Program-made: the position numbers and the translations under genes
Notes under the pieces: generated by a model
Told to the model about the DNA's origin: nothing
What the model saw: only the letters and a program-made list of their open reading frames with translations
The model's database searches: none
Source: Hedera helix
Lineage: Eukaryota; Streptophyta; Magnoliopsida; Apiales; Araliaceae
Assembly: GCA_947179155.2 (NCBI GenBank)
Contig: OX359280.1
Span: 11,399,001-11,463,000 of the forward strand
Reading direction: 5' to 3'
Length of the DNA stretch: 64,000 nt
Shown here: one piece after another, positions 11,155-24,396 of the stretch
Layout: every line of letters starts with the position of its first letter
Numbering within the stretch: the stretch's first letter is position 1

Positions 11155-13250
11155 TATAAAACGCCCCCAAATCTAAATACTCATTATTTCAAATTTAGTG
11201 CGTTTTCATTTCACAATTATTAATTTACAATATTAATATAATATTTTATAATTTTATATTATTTACTTAGGATTCATTTACGTTACATATAAATATAAGT
11301 GTCTCAAAAGATTACATCATTAAATATATAACTATTAATAATATATTAATATTACGCCTCTAGTTTCCTTTTCTCAACTTTACCCATATCTTTAGCATTT
11401 ATTTTCTGAACTTTCTGCTTTGCGTATTATTTCTTTTTATCTGTAACATGTTAATAAATAGCAAGAGTGCATCAAATATGCTCAATAAGTATAAAACAAC
11501 AAAATGAATAATTATCAAGAAAAACTTCAACAATTAGTTTGAAACAACATGAACAAACCATAAACTTCATCCTAGTTCAATAGTTTATAAGTGTGAACTA
11601 TAATACTATCGGTACTTTAAGTGATCAACCTATCGCACCTCGTCGTTGTGCACAACAATTCGTTTTATGCTTTAAGCGTAAAATAAATATCCCCTATATA
11701 TGGGTTGTTCATACTCAGTCAACATAAGAATTCGCCTCAAAACAATTTTGATTGGACTTGAACACTTTCAAAGTAATATCAATCATGGAACAAATCACAT
11801 TAATAATATTTAACCGAAGCAAATGACATAGACCCGTAGCAATTCTTAAATCTTATGTTAAACAAGAATAGCCATAGTTCATCAAAGAACGATCTACAAA
11901 TGCACATAAGTGCGAAAACGTATAATTCAGGAATCTCATATAACAAGTAACTTACATAATTTGAAAGACTAGCTTAAGCTAGAAATATTGCAAAAATAAG
12001 CTCGAATGGTTAAGAAGAACTTGTAATAAGGATAGCGTACTTTAGGGAACTTACCTGTTTCGTCTCTTTTTATAGTTTAAGCTTAAATTTTTAATTCTCG
12101 TGCAGCCTATACAATTTATAAAATTACCATATGATTATTAACTGTAATATAACTTGGAATAATTTTTATTTCATCTTAAATATCTTCTCATGTTATTCTT
12201 AAATATCTTCTCACGTTATTTTTATATTAACTTTTTCTTGATCTCATATGTCCCTTATATTACTTGATAGAATTTTATTATATAATTCCCAACTTCAAAT
12301 TTTCTTTTATTAACTTTCTTAATTTTTAGGTCTCAATCTTATTCATTAAAATTGCTCAACTATCCTATTATTTTTCTTCCTTCTGACACTGTTTAGTTAA
12401 TTTTATTTCACGTGTAAATTAATTTTTATTTTATTTTCTGACTTTACTTACTATTTTTAAATTGGTCATTCTTGCTCAAAACTGTAACATTTTTTATAAA
12501 TCAAGATTTACTTCAAAAATTATAAAATTTAACCAAGATACTCCTCGTACCCGAGAATCATCACTGTAAAAATTTCGTAGTTTTCTGAGTTAGTTAGCTT
12601 TACTTTTGATAGTTTTGTTATTTTCGCAATCCAACTTTTGTTTTATCATAATTCTCTCATACGAAGTCCGTTTTAGGTGATTCTTTTTCCTGTGTATAGA
12701 TTATACATCAAGCTTCATTTTAAGACTAACCAAGCTTAAAATTTCAACATACACAAAGAGTTGTACTGTTCCAAAAATTACCTTTCAAACTAAATTTTAA
12801 CTTTCATATTCACGAATTTTTCTTGATTCCTTATAAATTTTTCCATCATATTAGCTCTTTATTAACATAATCTTACATGTTTACATATACTTAAGAATAA
12901 TACACATTTATCATTGTATTTCTAAATATTTCATGAAATAAAATGAATAAAACATTGTTAGGGTTTTGTTTCCATGTTTAAATTAAGTTTCCTTATAAAT
13001 TTTCCCGACATATATATAAGTTATTTATTATCATGTTGTAATATTTTTTCATCTTCAATTTAACTTGGAAAGCTTAATATTAAATAATCATAGAAAAAAT
13101 CACCTAAATCATCTCTCTCAAATTATAATCTGCCTAATATTTCACTTTAAATTATGATTAAATAAGATATAGAGTTTATAAATATCTATCATAAGCATTC
13201 AATTAGATAAACTTTCTCTGAGTTAAAACTAACTCAACACAAATGGATAT
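11155..13250 (+). mobile_element. Possible diverged copy D of long LTR family L
   Basis: Starts AACGCCCCCAAATCTAAAT, resembling the family start. It then shows weak equivalents in the right order: a TGCTCAATAAGTATAAA box near 11476 and GGAACTTACCTGTTTCG near 12047. It lacks the GC island and a clear end. It has no coding potential. This assignment is tentative. Confidence 0.35.
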
Positions 13251-13479
13251 GAGTGCATAAAAATTTAAAGATCTCAAATAAAATACTAACTAATAAAAAG
13301 CCAAAATTCAGACTAAACATAAATTAATCAATTTTTCAAAAGTTATTAAATAAAAACAAAATTTTTTATTATTGACCAAAAATTAAATCAAAATATTAAC
13401 TCATTGCTAAAGTGATTCTACCTAAAAACTAAGTTATCCCATTTTCGTAGAAACACGATTGCACTTAGTATGTGCAACA

Positions 13480-14660
13480 AGCCTTTAAACCCCATGGTTA
13501 TCCCAAGTAGATGAGTTGTGTCTCATGAGAGTTTGCAGTGAATATACCCACAAAATTCAAAAATAAATCTAAAAAATTTAAAATACTTTCAAAATTTACC
13601 CACATCCCACAAACTTAAAACATACATTGTCCTCAATATATAAAATAAAAAAAAAGTAAGAACAAAAGACTTCCCTGAATATGTAGCTTTTTTCTCCTCA
13701 TCTGCTAAGTTTGAGGGCATTAAATAAACCTGAAATAAAATAAAAACAACATATTAAAATAAATAACTTAAAAAAAAACAAACTAAAATTTACTACTAAA
13801 ATAAATCTACTAAAAATAAAAATAAAAAAACTAAAATTTAAAACTTTGGTTGCCTCCCAATAAGCACTTGTTTTAAAGACTACTCCATTTTCTATCAATC
13901 GGCTCAATCGCAAAAAAATATTTTTTCATGCCTCCTCCTTGTTTTCCTTTAATTTCCATGACATTCTTCCAAAATTGCGAACCACCCCCAAACTTAAATT
14001 CATCAAAGTTGTTCACCTTGCCTTCACCTAGGCTGATTCGAATATATTCCTCTGAATTACGAAATTTTTGCACAATCGGCATAAGTGACACAATCAAAAT
14101 ATGTTTAGAACTATTAGAATCCAAAGCGTGATCATCCTCATCCTTCTCTTCCTCTATCTCAATTTTGCTCCTTTTATTCTCTTCCACATCAAGATATGGT
14201 CTCTTTAAATTTCTTCCACTAGCCTCTTGAAACTCCTTGCCACTGTCTAATATATCTGCCTCACAATGCTCTTTACCTTCCTCCTTAAGATTTATCTCTG
14301 TATTGCTAGGTAAAATATTGCGAAGGCAACTATTAACTACATTGGCAAGTTGTCCCATGTGATTTTCGAGATTACGAAGTGCTTATTGATTTTTTCTCAT
14401 CATCTCATTCTCCTCTATAAACTGGGTAAGAAGCTTCTCCAACATAGATGTGCCATCTTTTTGTGGTGGAGGTTGTTAATATAAGCCTTCGTACGATTGA
14501 GGTTGATATGAAAATTTTGACGATTATGATGGACTTGGAGCAAAATTTTGGGCTTGATTGTAGTCCCATGAATAAGTTGGATGAGTTTGCCACACCGGAT
14601 GATAGCAATTTGGGGTGTAACTATATTACTGCTGATTGTAGGCATTCTGAGTAGATTGAT
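13480..14660 (-). pseudogene. Athila-like Ty3/gypsy gag remnant and 3' region
   Basis: Read leftward, the sequence shows LEKLLTQFIEENEMM, then LENHMGQLANVVN, LPSNTE and an acidic/lysine-rich tail ending near 13873. This is the order seen at the C-terminus of Athila-type gag proteins. At least three in-frame stops lie between 14660 and 14375, including a TAA just before the longest open part (14358-13873). Below 13873 the text GGGAGGCAACCAAAG and later ACAATGTATGTTTTAAGTTTGTGGG resembles the post-pol region of Athila elements. Protease, RT and integrase are therefore missing, which implies a large internal deletion. LTRs were not located. Confidence 0.6.
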
Positions 14661-15479
14661 TTCTTAACTATCTATGAACCTTTTTTAAGAATTAATAAAA
14701 AGATTTATTCTAATTAAGTAGCTATATTGCTATGCAAAATAACTTGAAATAAACTTATTAAGATCCAAATCTCAACAAAGTTACATGTGACATATAGATA
14801 TTTTCATCATATACACTATTATGCTACTATTCCTAGAAAGAATAAAAAAAATCATGTGTTATCATATCTGAATCTAAACCTATACTCCATTTTTGATTTC
14901 ATATAGATTATCTCATTAATTATTGCGCTAATAATTATACATGAACGCACAAAATATGATAAACAATTCAAATATAATCATCAATAATTAAAAAGAAAAC
15001 AAGTTAAATTAAACTACACATTGGGTTCAATTGCAATCTCAATAATAAATTAACTCATAACTAAATAATAAATTATCCACAAATAATTCAACATATCAAA
15101 ATTACAAAAATAAAAGTAAAAGAAATTAAATTAAATCTGTACTGAAATTTGTCTATCACTTGGATCACAGTCTCTAATCCACAAGCTCCGTATTTAATTC
15201 TCGAATCCTTCGCGTTGAATATTTGATTCTAATACTACTCTTAAACTATTCAACTATAATATTCTACTCTAAATTAATGTAATACTAATATATGTTAATG
15301 TACTAAAAATAAGAGCTACATAGAGTATTTATAGAAGTACAATAATAATCGTAAGCAATAGTGGAAAAGAAATCCAATTCGGAATCAAATTAAAGAAAAA
15401 ATCGCGAATAATCTATTATGGAGCAATTAATGTGTCAACCAAATAGTCCATTCGCTCCTGCCACGTCAGCTATCCCTTA
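14661..15479. other. Unassigned AT-rich DNA
   Basis: Nothing recognisable. By position it may be leader or LTR sequence of the Athila-like remnant, but no primer-binding site is visible. Confidence 0.5.
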
Positions 15480-16844
15480 TGTGACATCCCAGATTTTTAC
15501 AAGATTTTCAAATGATGATTTTAATTAATTAAGTAAAGGTTAAAAGCTAAAACCTGGTTTAAATGGATATGAGGTATTATTATGTGATTAATGTGCTAGA
15601 AAGGACCTGTGTGGTTGAAATAGTAAAGAGGGACTTATGTGGTTGAATTAGTACAGAAGGACTCTTAGTGTGAATAAGGGTCTACAAAATGTTTATGGAT
15701 CAGTTAAATATTTAAAGTGTTTGAGAGACTTGAGATATGAAGGAATAATAATGTATATGAATTCGATAATTAAATGGTAATATATTAGATTTAAGATGAA
15801 TGATTGATTGTAATACCCACAATAGGGTAATTTGAAAGGAATCAGTGTAGGACACTGTTGTATCAGCAGGTGATAACTTGGATATATGAAAATGTATATA
15901 TGTGTATATGTATGTATTTGATTTAGTAAAGATAGAAGGATTTAAAGTTTAAGAAAATATTGGAATAAGAAGTGAGTGTGTGAATTGATGCTTATTTATG
16001 AATATTAGCAGCAAGTTAAATGAATAGGCCTGTAGAGGCGATAATATGAGAATTGACATTATGTGTGTTATGTAAGCAAGTGAAAGGACATAAAGATTGT
16101 AAAAAAATGATTATATGAGTTATAAGGTTAAATGACGATGAATTTTGGTAATTCGGTCGAGGATCGTTTCTCTAGAAAGCGGTTTAAGGAAAAGAAGAGC
16201 AATTTGAATATATTGGGATGTTGGAAATTAAGATCGATTGAATGTGAAGCCAAAAGGATTTGAATGTTTAATGAGATGTAATTTTAGCAAATGTTGTGAA
16301 TTATTATAATTAAGTCATGAAATTGATATTTGGAAGTGTGACAAGTGTTATGAGACAAGTTAATTATGAAGTATTTCATGATGGAATAAAATTCAAGATT
16401 TATGAAACGTGTTTGGATCAAAATGGGCTTGAAATGGATTGAAAATAAGTAATTATGATTAATTTGGAATTTAATTCTCTAGAATTTTGGACAAAAGACC
16501 ATGTTGTCCTTGACAAAGAAAAGAATGACCAAGGTGTCCTTATTAGGTGAATTATCATTTATGCCATTGGAAGTGCATGTGAAATGTCTTAATCATCCCT
16601 AACCATGCATAGAGTTAACTTAACTAGAATGGGTTAAGTGTTGGAAATTATATGTATAATATGTATAGATCTATATTGTAAACATAAGTCAGCTTGCTTA
16701 TTTCATTCAATTCCTTCGAAAGTTCTAGCTTAAGAGAGAGAAAGAAGAGGTAAGCTAGGGTTTGATTAAAGCTTACAAGATTTCATGATGAAGAGCTCAA
16801 GCTAAGTAAAAACTATCCTTAAAGTGGATCATCCAACACTTAGG
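15480..16844 (+). mobile_element. Possible LTR-type sequence
   Basis: Begins TGTGACATCCCAGATTTTT, a start typical of plant gypsy LTRs. It has no ORF, and a purine-rich GAGAGAGAAAGAAGAGG stretch near 16733 resembles an LTR transcript leader. No second LTR, end or TSD was found, because the microsatellite follows. Confidence 0.35.
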
Positions 16845-17662
<818 letters not shown>

Positions 17663-17878
17663 TGTTGGGGTGAATTTGATTTGGGTGAAAAATGTGAGTG
17701 GATAGATTTTTTAAAAAAAGATGTTGAATTGGGAAGAAAATGAGTGATAGATTTGTGACCGTTAGATGTTGAAACCTTAAAAGATTTTAGACTGCTGAAT
17801 GTTGAAGCCTAGATTGATTTGAGACCGTTGGATGTTGAAATCTTGGGATTTGAGCCGCTCTATTTTATTATATAGATA
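17663..17878 (+). repeat. Dispersed repeat R, copy 2
   Basis: Starts GGGGTGAATTTGATTTGGGTG and ends GAGCCGCTCTATTTTATT. It matches 4740-4975 except for the G-rich tract there. As in copy 1, ATT-type sequence lies immediately upstream, so the microsatellite may have grown from the element's own end. Confidence 0.75.
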
Positions 17879-18140
17879 GGGCTGCCGAATTGGCTAGTTG
17901 AATATAACATAGCTGACCAAATTTCTTTTATTATGCAGTAAGGTTTGGTCTAAATAATTAATTGGGTCTAATAGTATGTTTGAGTTTTGCTTTAATTTAC
18001 CAAATCATTACCATTAAAATTAGTTAATGATTAACATTTTTTTTTAAATTAAAAACCATGTAATTAATTAAATAACTTAATTTAAATTACACGAATCTCC
18101 TTTTTTGTTTCATTTCAAAAGATCAAATATACACACATAA

Positions 18141-18174
<34 letters not shown>

Positions 18175-18581
18175 CCAGTCACATTAATGTGTACACAAAT
18201 TTAATTAATATTATTTCATTAATAGAAATTTTGTTACAAAAATTCCCGAACATTACAGACAAGTAATTTGAGTTTTCACTCAAGTAAGGTTTTTTTGTAT
18301 TCTCTCAATTTTGTAATATTTCAAGTTTTTAGTGTTACAACTTGAAAGGATTAGCTGTACACACGGTTGATTATAGTAGAATTTTCGGAGTTCAACCCAT
18401 GATTTTTATCTCTTAATTTTAGAGGTTTTTTCATGTAAATGTACTACCATTTTCTACCGTTGTTATTTATTTTTTGGAATTGCATTATTTGTTTGACGTG
18501 ATTTTTTATTTAATATATCAGAAATAGTTTTAGTTAGAGGAGGTTTTTCAATAGTGTTACTTGTCTCAATACGTATAGTCT
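17879..18581. other. Unassigned DNA upstream of the NLR remnant, with (GT)n at 18144-18172
   Basis: No NB-ARC motif (P-loop, kinase-2, GLPL, MHD) is seen in this stretch, so the 5' part of the NLR gene is not here. Otherwise only a 29-bp GT repeat stands out. Confidence 0.6.
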
Positions 18582-19203
18582 ACAATTAGCAAATGTTCAG
18601 TTAAGGGTTGCTCTCGCCTTCATAATTTACCTGCTCATATTGGTAACTTAATTAACCTTCGTCATCTTGACAATGCTGGTACTTATAAGTTAAAAGAGAT
18701 GCCTTATGGGATTCGTAAACTTACAAGTCTTCAGACAATGCCAAAGCTTGTTGTTGGAGAAGGTAGTGGAATGAAGCTACGCGAATTAAAGGATCTCTTG
18801 CTTCGAGGGAGTCTTTCCATTAGTAGACTTGAATATGTGATGGATAGTCGGGATGCAGAGGAGGTACCTGTAAAGCTTAAGCACGATCTTGATGAATTAG
18901 AGTTGTTATATGAGTCATCCCCTGGTGAGAATAACCATGATGAGAAACTTGAATCTGATGTACTTGACATGCTCCAACCACACAGAAACCTGAAGAAACT
19001 CACAATAGACGGGTATCGAGGCTCAATTATCTCAAGTTGGGTTGGCGATCCATCATTCTGTAAATTAACTTCGATAATTATCACTGATTTGTACAAATTA
19101 CACGTCCTTACCTTCACTTTTGGAACTGCCCAAGCACAAACACTTGTATATCCAAAGCATGTTTGAATTAAGAAGCATAGGTGTTCAATTCTATAATGAT
19201 GAC
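18582..19203 (+). pseudogene. NLR (NB-LRR) resistance gene, LRR part 1, interrupted by retrotransposon
   Basis: Leucine-rich repeats of a CC-type NLR intracellular immune receptor. In the frame of 18603 one reads RLHNLPAHIGNLINLRHLD, then LKEMPYGIRKLTSLQTMPKLVVGEG, the usual bridge from early LRRs, and later MLQPHRNLKKLTIDGYRG and SSWVGDPSFCKL. Near 19100 an indel shifts the frame, and the continuation LYIQSMFELRSIGVQFYNDD is in the next frame. The CC and NB-ARC domains are absent. The last five bases (ATGAC) are the target duplication of the gypsy insertion, and the gene resumes at 44808. This is the only host gene trace recognised in the window. Confidence 0.85.
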
Positions 19204-19763
19204 TGTTGGGATCAGATTATTTGGGCCCGGGTTTGGGCTGGTCCATATTGTTTTGTTGGATTGGGCCTTTACTTTGGTGTATGGGTTCCTATGCGGTTTA
19301 GGATATGGGAATATTAGGTTCCTTATTTTAAGGGGATTCTATTTCCTTATTTGGATGGTACGAAGAATCCTAATTGGAGTTGGATTTATTAACTGCTGAG
19401 CTATATTTTCACGCGGGAAGGGACTCCTAGTTCTAAACACTTTCGGATGGCTGTAGACTTGTATATATATGATGCTGCATGGGGGCGTTGGGGATATCTC
19501 ATTATTACCTTATTGTTATTATTCTTTACATTTAGAACCATTATTTTCCAGTATATAAGCTCCCTATCGTTCTCAAGGAAGTATATAAACACAATTACCG
19601 TACTAGTGAATTCGTCTCGTTCCTTGTGGTTTTTTCCCAATTGGATTTTCACGTAAAATTCTTGTGTTCTTGTATTACTTTCTTTTGAATTATTTGTGTT
19701 TGGCGTTTAATTTTGCTCGTTGTTTTGTGATTTAAACAAGCAGTACAAAATTTGGCATTAACA
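19204..19763 (+). repeat. Tat element 5' LTR
   Basis: 560 bp, starting TGTTGGGATCAG and ending GGCATTAACA. It matches the 3' LTR at 44237-44802 throughout. A TATA-like box TATATAAGCTCCC lies at 19552 and is the likely pol II promoter; the 3' LTR has CATATAAGC there. ORFs within the LTR are accidental. Confidence 0.95.
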
Positions 19764-19781
19764 TTGGCGCTAGAAGGAGGG
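19764..19781 (+). other. Primer-binding site of Tat element
   Basis: TTGGCGCTAGAAGGAGGG directly follows the LTR end. The TGGCGC start is typical of Tat/Athila-group gypsy elements, which prime with a tRNA other than initiator Met. The exact tRNA cannot be fixed by eye. Confidence 0.7.
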
Positions 19782-19834
19782 CTTAGTTTTGTTTTAAAAT
19801 CACAGCGTAAATAAGGCGTGGGAGCAGTCTGGTT

Positions 19835-21681
19835 ATGGAGCAGAAGGGTGATCGGGTGGAGAAGACTGGTACGTCAGCACCTTCTACGGCGAGGGGTTCG
19901 GTCAAGGATAGGTTGGGTCCATCCACTCAGAGAGAAGGGTTAGCAGCGTCACACTCCAACTCGGTCCGACGACGATTGTTCCCCTCTAATTCCCCCAAGT
20001 TTGGTTCGTGATAGGGGGACCAACCGTCAATCTTCTGTTCGGGATCATACGGTCGGTGAGAGAGGCTCCCATGATCAAAGGGAGTCTATCAAGAAACAGA
20101 GGATCCAAATGATAGAGGGGGCTTTACAATCTCTACGACATCAGCAGGAGGAGTGGACTGTTCTACTGGCAGAGTTGAAGAGGGATGAGGAGCCGCATAA
20201 CACAGTACAAGGATCTGGAGTACAGACACCTCAGAGTAGGGCAGGTCGGGGAAGGGTGAATGACCCACCCACGTCATAATTGGCATATGGAGTTGGGGGT
20301 AGCTATGGCCCACTAAAACCACATTCGAAGCGAGTAGGTAGGGGGCCAACTTCCCCTCGGGATAGGGAGTCGACTTATTCAGGCTTATGGAAGCGTTCCC
20401 TATCCCTACACGGGCGACATGCCCAAAGTCGGAGTCCGATGAGAGATTCAGGGTATAAGCCTGAAGATCGAGCAGCTCGGAGTCCGAGGAGAGATTTAGC
20501 TGAGAAGAGATTCAGGGTATAAGCCTAACGATCGGGAAGCTCAGAGTCCGAGGAGAGGTTCAGGGTATAAGCCAGACGATCGGGAAGCTCGGAGTCCGAG
20601 GAGAAGTACAAGGGACACATCTGATTATCGGGAGTTATGAAATCCTATAATGGGTTCAGGGGTTGAACCTGATACTCGGAAAGCCAGTGACGATGATAAT
20701 CCACTTATAAAAAAGATGGCAGAGCTAGAACGACAACTAGCTGAAGTTAAGGCGGGAGCTAAGCCCACATACACCAAGTCTCCATTCTCAGCTGTAATTA
20801 ATGTGGAGAAGGCTGATCCGAAGATGAAGTTACCACCATTGGAGTATTTTGATGGCACCAGTGATCCTTACGACCATACTAATTCCTACGAAATTGTAAT
20901 GAGGTATTACAACCACTCTGATGCGGGGATGTGCAAGATTTTCATAGCAACTTTAAAGAAGGCAGCGAAGCAGTGGATTGTATCTTTTCCATTGGGAAGT
21001 ATTAATTCATGGAAGGAGTTGTGCGATAAGTTTCATGACCGGTTCGGGAGTAATAAAAAAAGGGGGAAGCTAACTGCATCGCTGATGCAAATTAAACAAA
21101 AAGGAGATGAGACTCTAAACCAATATGTACAGAGGTTCAAGGAGGCAACAGGGACAGTGGCTAACCTGGATATGACCCAGGCGTTGAGATTCTTTACTAC
21201 AGGGTTGGACATTGGCAGGTCAAAGAAGTTGATGAAGGATATCATGTTCAAACCACCGAGGGATCTGGCTGATGCTTATGAGCGAGCAGAGAATTTTATT
21301 GCGATTGAAGAGGTAATGGCGACTTTGTCAAAGAACCAAAAGGGATTCGATCAGTACAAACCTAAGGAAGGGAAGTTAGACGTTCTGGATAGGCTGGGCC
21401 CGAGGGGAAATAATCAGGCAAACAGACCACCCGTCCAGCCTAGATTTGAACAGAAGACATACACTCCCCTGAACGCTGATCGGGTGCAGATATTGGATAA
21501 AATTAGAGGCACGCCACCTTTTGAACCACCCCGAACAAAGAGGGATTATCGGGGATTCTTGAACCGATTTTGTGATTATCACCAGTCGAGAGGACATGAT
21601 GCGGAAGGGTGTCACGACTTGAAAGAGCTGATTGAGAAGAATGTGCAGATCGGACGATTATTACACTTTGTCGCTGGATGA
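19835..21681 (+). pseudogene. Tat element gag, broken
   Basis: The first ATG after the PBS is at 19835 (MEQKGDRVEK...). That frame closes near 19995, and related basic/Arg-Ser-rich sequence continues in other frames at 20001-20279 and 20280-20522. The capsid core from 20650 is open for 343 codons. It has KLPPLEYFDGTSDPYDH, KQWIVSFPLGSINSWKEL, the FHDRFGSN segment and ADAYERAENFIAIEE, as in retrotransposon gag domains. Near the end, CDYHQSRGHDAEGCHDL is the Tat-type zinc-knuckle-like motif. A TGA at 21679-21681 precedes the protease in the same frame. The N-terminal third holds a minisatellite. Confidence 0.85.
20424..20615 (+). repeat. Minisatellite within Tat gag
   Basis: Three to four imperfect copies of a unit of about 48 bp containing GAAGCTCGGAGTCCGAGGAG and TTCAGGGTATAAGCC. 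The units encode SPRR-type basic repeats where the frame is open. Slippage here probably helped disrupt the reading frame. Confidence 0.8.
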
Positions 21682-22461
21682 ACAGTCCCATAGGGGGGAC
21701 GACCACAAAGGGATGATCAGAATGAGGCATGTACGAATCAGCTGAGGCGAGTTATTGATGTCATCAGTGGAGGTGTACCTAAAAAACAGGCGAAAAAGCG
21801 CAGAAGATCCACTTCGGAGATTGTAATGGCATTAACAGGACAGTCGACTAAACCAAAATGACTCTATCCGGGGACAATCATCTCGTTTTCTGATGAAGAC
21901 TATCCAGTCGATGCAGTGGAACCACATGAAGGGGCCTTGGTGATTACTGCCCAAGTGGGACCCGTAGATGTGAAGAGAATAATGATCGACAACGGGTCTT
22001 CTGTTGATGTGTTATACAGTCATGCTTATCAACGCATGAATTTGGAAGGGGTCAGGCTGGAGGTTGGGCAAGAATCACCATTATACGGGTTCGGGAATGA
22101 AGCCGTACCAGTAATCGGGATAGTAGAGTTACCAATGGTGTTCGGGGAGGCTCCTAAGCAAGTAAAAATCAACGTCAAGTTCTTTGTGGTACAAGTAGAC
22201 TCAGCTTATAATGTTATTCTTGGAAGGACGACGTTATCAGCACTCCAAGCAGTTACCTCGATTGCTCATTTTAAGATGAAGTTCACTACCTCCCATGGAG
22301 TTAGAGAAGTAAAAGGTGATCTTGATATTGCGAGGAGATGTTATCGGCACACCCTTACTGCGCCAGTGGTCGGAGTTAATAAGATGAAGCAGACTTTGAT
22401 CGTGGATATTGAGCCTTTCACCGAGGGAGTTACTGAGCCGTTGGTTTTTCCTGCTGAATAG
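21682..22461 (+). pseudogene. Tat element aspartic protease
   Basis: In the gag frame, beyond its stop. DVISGG (about 21757) is followed, after another TGA at about 21859, by ISFSDEDY, then the open stretch 21916-22461. The active-site motif reads MIDNGSSVDVLY (DNGSS in place of the retroviral D-T/S-G) and the flap/core motif YNVILGRTTLSALQAV. Both are characteristic of Tat and Athila proteases. It ends at TAG 22459-22461, after which RT continues in frame, so that TAG is also a nonsense change. Confidence 0.85.
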
Positions 22462-23378
22462 ATCGAGGATGTGGAACTTATTCCAAAAAATTCCACGAAG
22501 GTGGTTAAAATAGAGACCGAGTTGCAAGATACTTTGAAAAAATGATTGATAAAATTACTCAGAACATATGCAGATATCTTCGCCTGGACGCTCTTAGATA
22601 TGCCGGGGATGGCAGAAGACGTGGCCGTTCATAGGCTATCCGTTGATCCCGAAAGGAAGTCGGTCTTCTAGAAGAGACGGATCTTTGCTCCTGAACAACA
22701 AAAGATTATTGATGAAGAAGTGGGAAAGTTATTAGATGCTGGTATAATAGAAGAAACTGAATATCCGGAGTGGCTTGCCAATGTTGTATTGGTCTGCAAA
22801 TAGAACAGAAAGTGGAGAGTCTGCATCGATTACACGGATCTGAATAAAGCTTGTCCGAAGGACTTTTATCCTCTCCCACACATCGACCAGCTGATTGATG
22901 CTACTTCGGGGAATGCCATTGTAAGCTTTTTGGATGCATTTTTTGGAGATGGAGAAAGAAGACATCCCAAAAATATCTTTTATCACTCATCGGGTCATCT
23001 GTGCCTATAACTGAATGACTTTTGGACTTATTAATGCTGGAACGACTTATCAGAGAATGATGAATAAAGTATTCCGTAAGCAGATCAGCCAGAATATGGA
23101 GGTGTATGTCAATGATATGATCGTTCGAAGTATAAGGCTGCACGACCACTTGGATGATTTGGAAGAATGCTTTCGGTCGGACAGTACGCCACTACCATAT
23201 GCGTGTTAATCCTACGAAATGTACTTTCGGGCTTCGTGCAGGCAAATTACTGGGATATCTGGTCAGCAAGAGGGGAATAGAGGCTAATCCAGAGAAGATC
23301 AAGGCAGTTATTTACATGAAGTCTCTGAAGACCTTTAAAGATGTGCAGAGGCTAACGGGTCGGATAACAGCTCTTTGA
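22462..23378 (+). pseudogene. Tat element reverse transcriptase, catalytically altered
   Basis: RT blocks: TYADIFAWTLLDMPGM, QQKIIDEEVGKLLDAGIIEE, KWRVCIDYTDLNKACPKDFYPLP, a damaged DAFxG block near 22930, MTFGLINAGTTYQRMMN and the active-site region MEVYVNDMIVRS. The usual first Asp of the YxDD box is Asn (YVND), so catalysis is probably lost. There are at least five in-frame stops, plus frameshifts near 22940 and 23175. It ends with the RLTGRITAL connection motif. Confidence 0.85.
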
Positions 23379-24396
23379 AGATTTATGTCCCGATCAGCAG
23401 AAAGGTGTCTGCCGTTCTTTGATACATTTAAATGGCCAAAGAATGAGAAATCTTTTCATTGGACTTCAGATTGCGAGGATGCGTTTCAAGGCATCAAAAG
23501 ATATCTATCTTCGACCCCGTTGCTGTAGAAACCTTTACCTAGGAAATTGCTATACTTGTACTTAGCAGTTATCTCGTTGGTAGTCGGAGCAGTTTTGATT
23601 CAGGAAGAAGGGGGAAGACAGAATCCATTTTACTACGTGAGTCATGCTTTGAGGGATGCTGAGACAAGGTACCCCAACTTGGAGAAATGTCTGTATTCTC
23701 TGGTGGTAGCGAGTAAAAAACTACGACATTACTTTTAAGGTCGGGTGGTGGTCATTTAAACTGACCAGCCTTTGAAGAAAATTCTGCACAAGCCTGACTT
23801 GTCGGGGAGGATGGTAGCATGGGCTGTGGAGTTGAGGCAATTTACGTTGGAGTATCGTCCTCGGACAGCGATAAAAAGCCAGACCTTGGCAGATTTTGTA
23901 AGAGCCAGTTAACTGTTCAGGGTCGGAAGTTACACGGATTGCTAAGGGGCAATCGACCTCTTCTTTCTCATGGACTTTATGCGTGGATGGATCGTCTACG
24001 GCGGATTCAAGTGGGACTGGAGTGATTTTAACCAGTACTGAAGGCTTCAAGGTTCAGTAGGCTATCCGATTCAGATTTAAAACAACCAATAACGAGGCAG
24101 AGTATGAATCTATCTTCGAAGGACTGAGGTTGGCTCGTAGTTTAGAGGTGAAACACTTATTAATCCTTAATGATTCACAGCTGGTGATCAAACAAATTCA
24201 AGGAGATTACGAAGCTCGGGGGAATAGAATGACGAAATATTTGTCTGAAGTGAAGAACATTTTACAGTGTTTTAATTCATACTCGTTACGAAAGGTTGAT
24301 CGAAGTGATAATATCGTAGCTAATACTTTATCGAGGCTGGCTACTACCCCAAATGAGTCATTGTCAGGGTCGGTATATGTAGAGGAGTTGGTTTAA
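23379..24396 (+). pseudogene. Tat element RNase H pair (retroviral-type and additional RNase H)
   Basis: The first RNase H-like block contains LYLAVISLVVGAVLIQEEGG and FYYVSHALRDAETRYPNLEK (about 23547-23738). A second, independent RNase H block follows at about 24070-24396, with NEAEYESIFEGLRLAR, LNDSQLVIKQIQGDYEARG and VDRSDNIVANTLSRLA. The duplicated RNase H is a hallmark of Tat/Ogre elements. The SDSQLV motif has become NDSQLV. Several stops (for example near 23376, 23526 and 23736) interrupt the frame. Confidence 0.8.

Noticed and set aside
19401..19656. ORFs in the Tat LTR, repeated at 44422-44683
   Set aside because: LTR sequence containing promoter and leader. No protein similarity.
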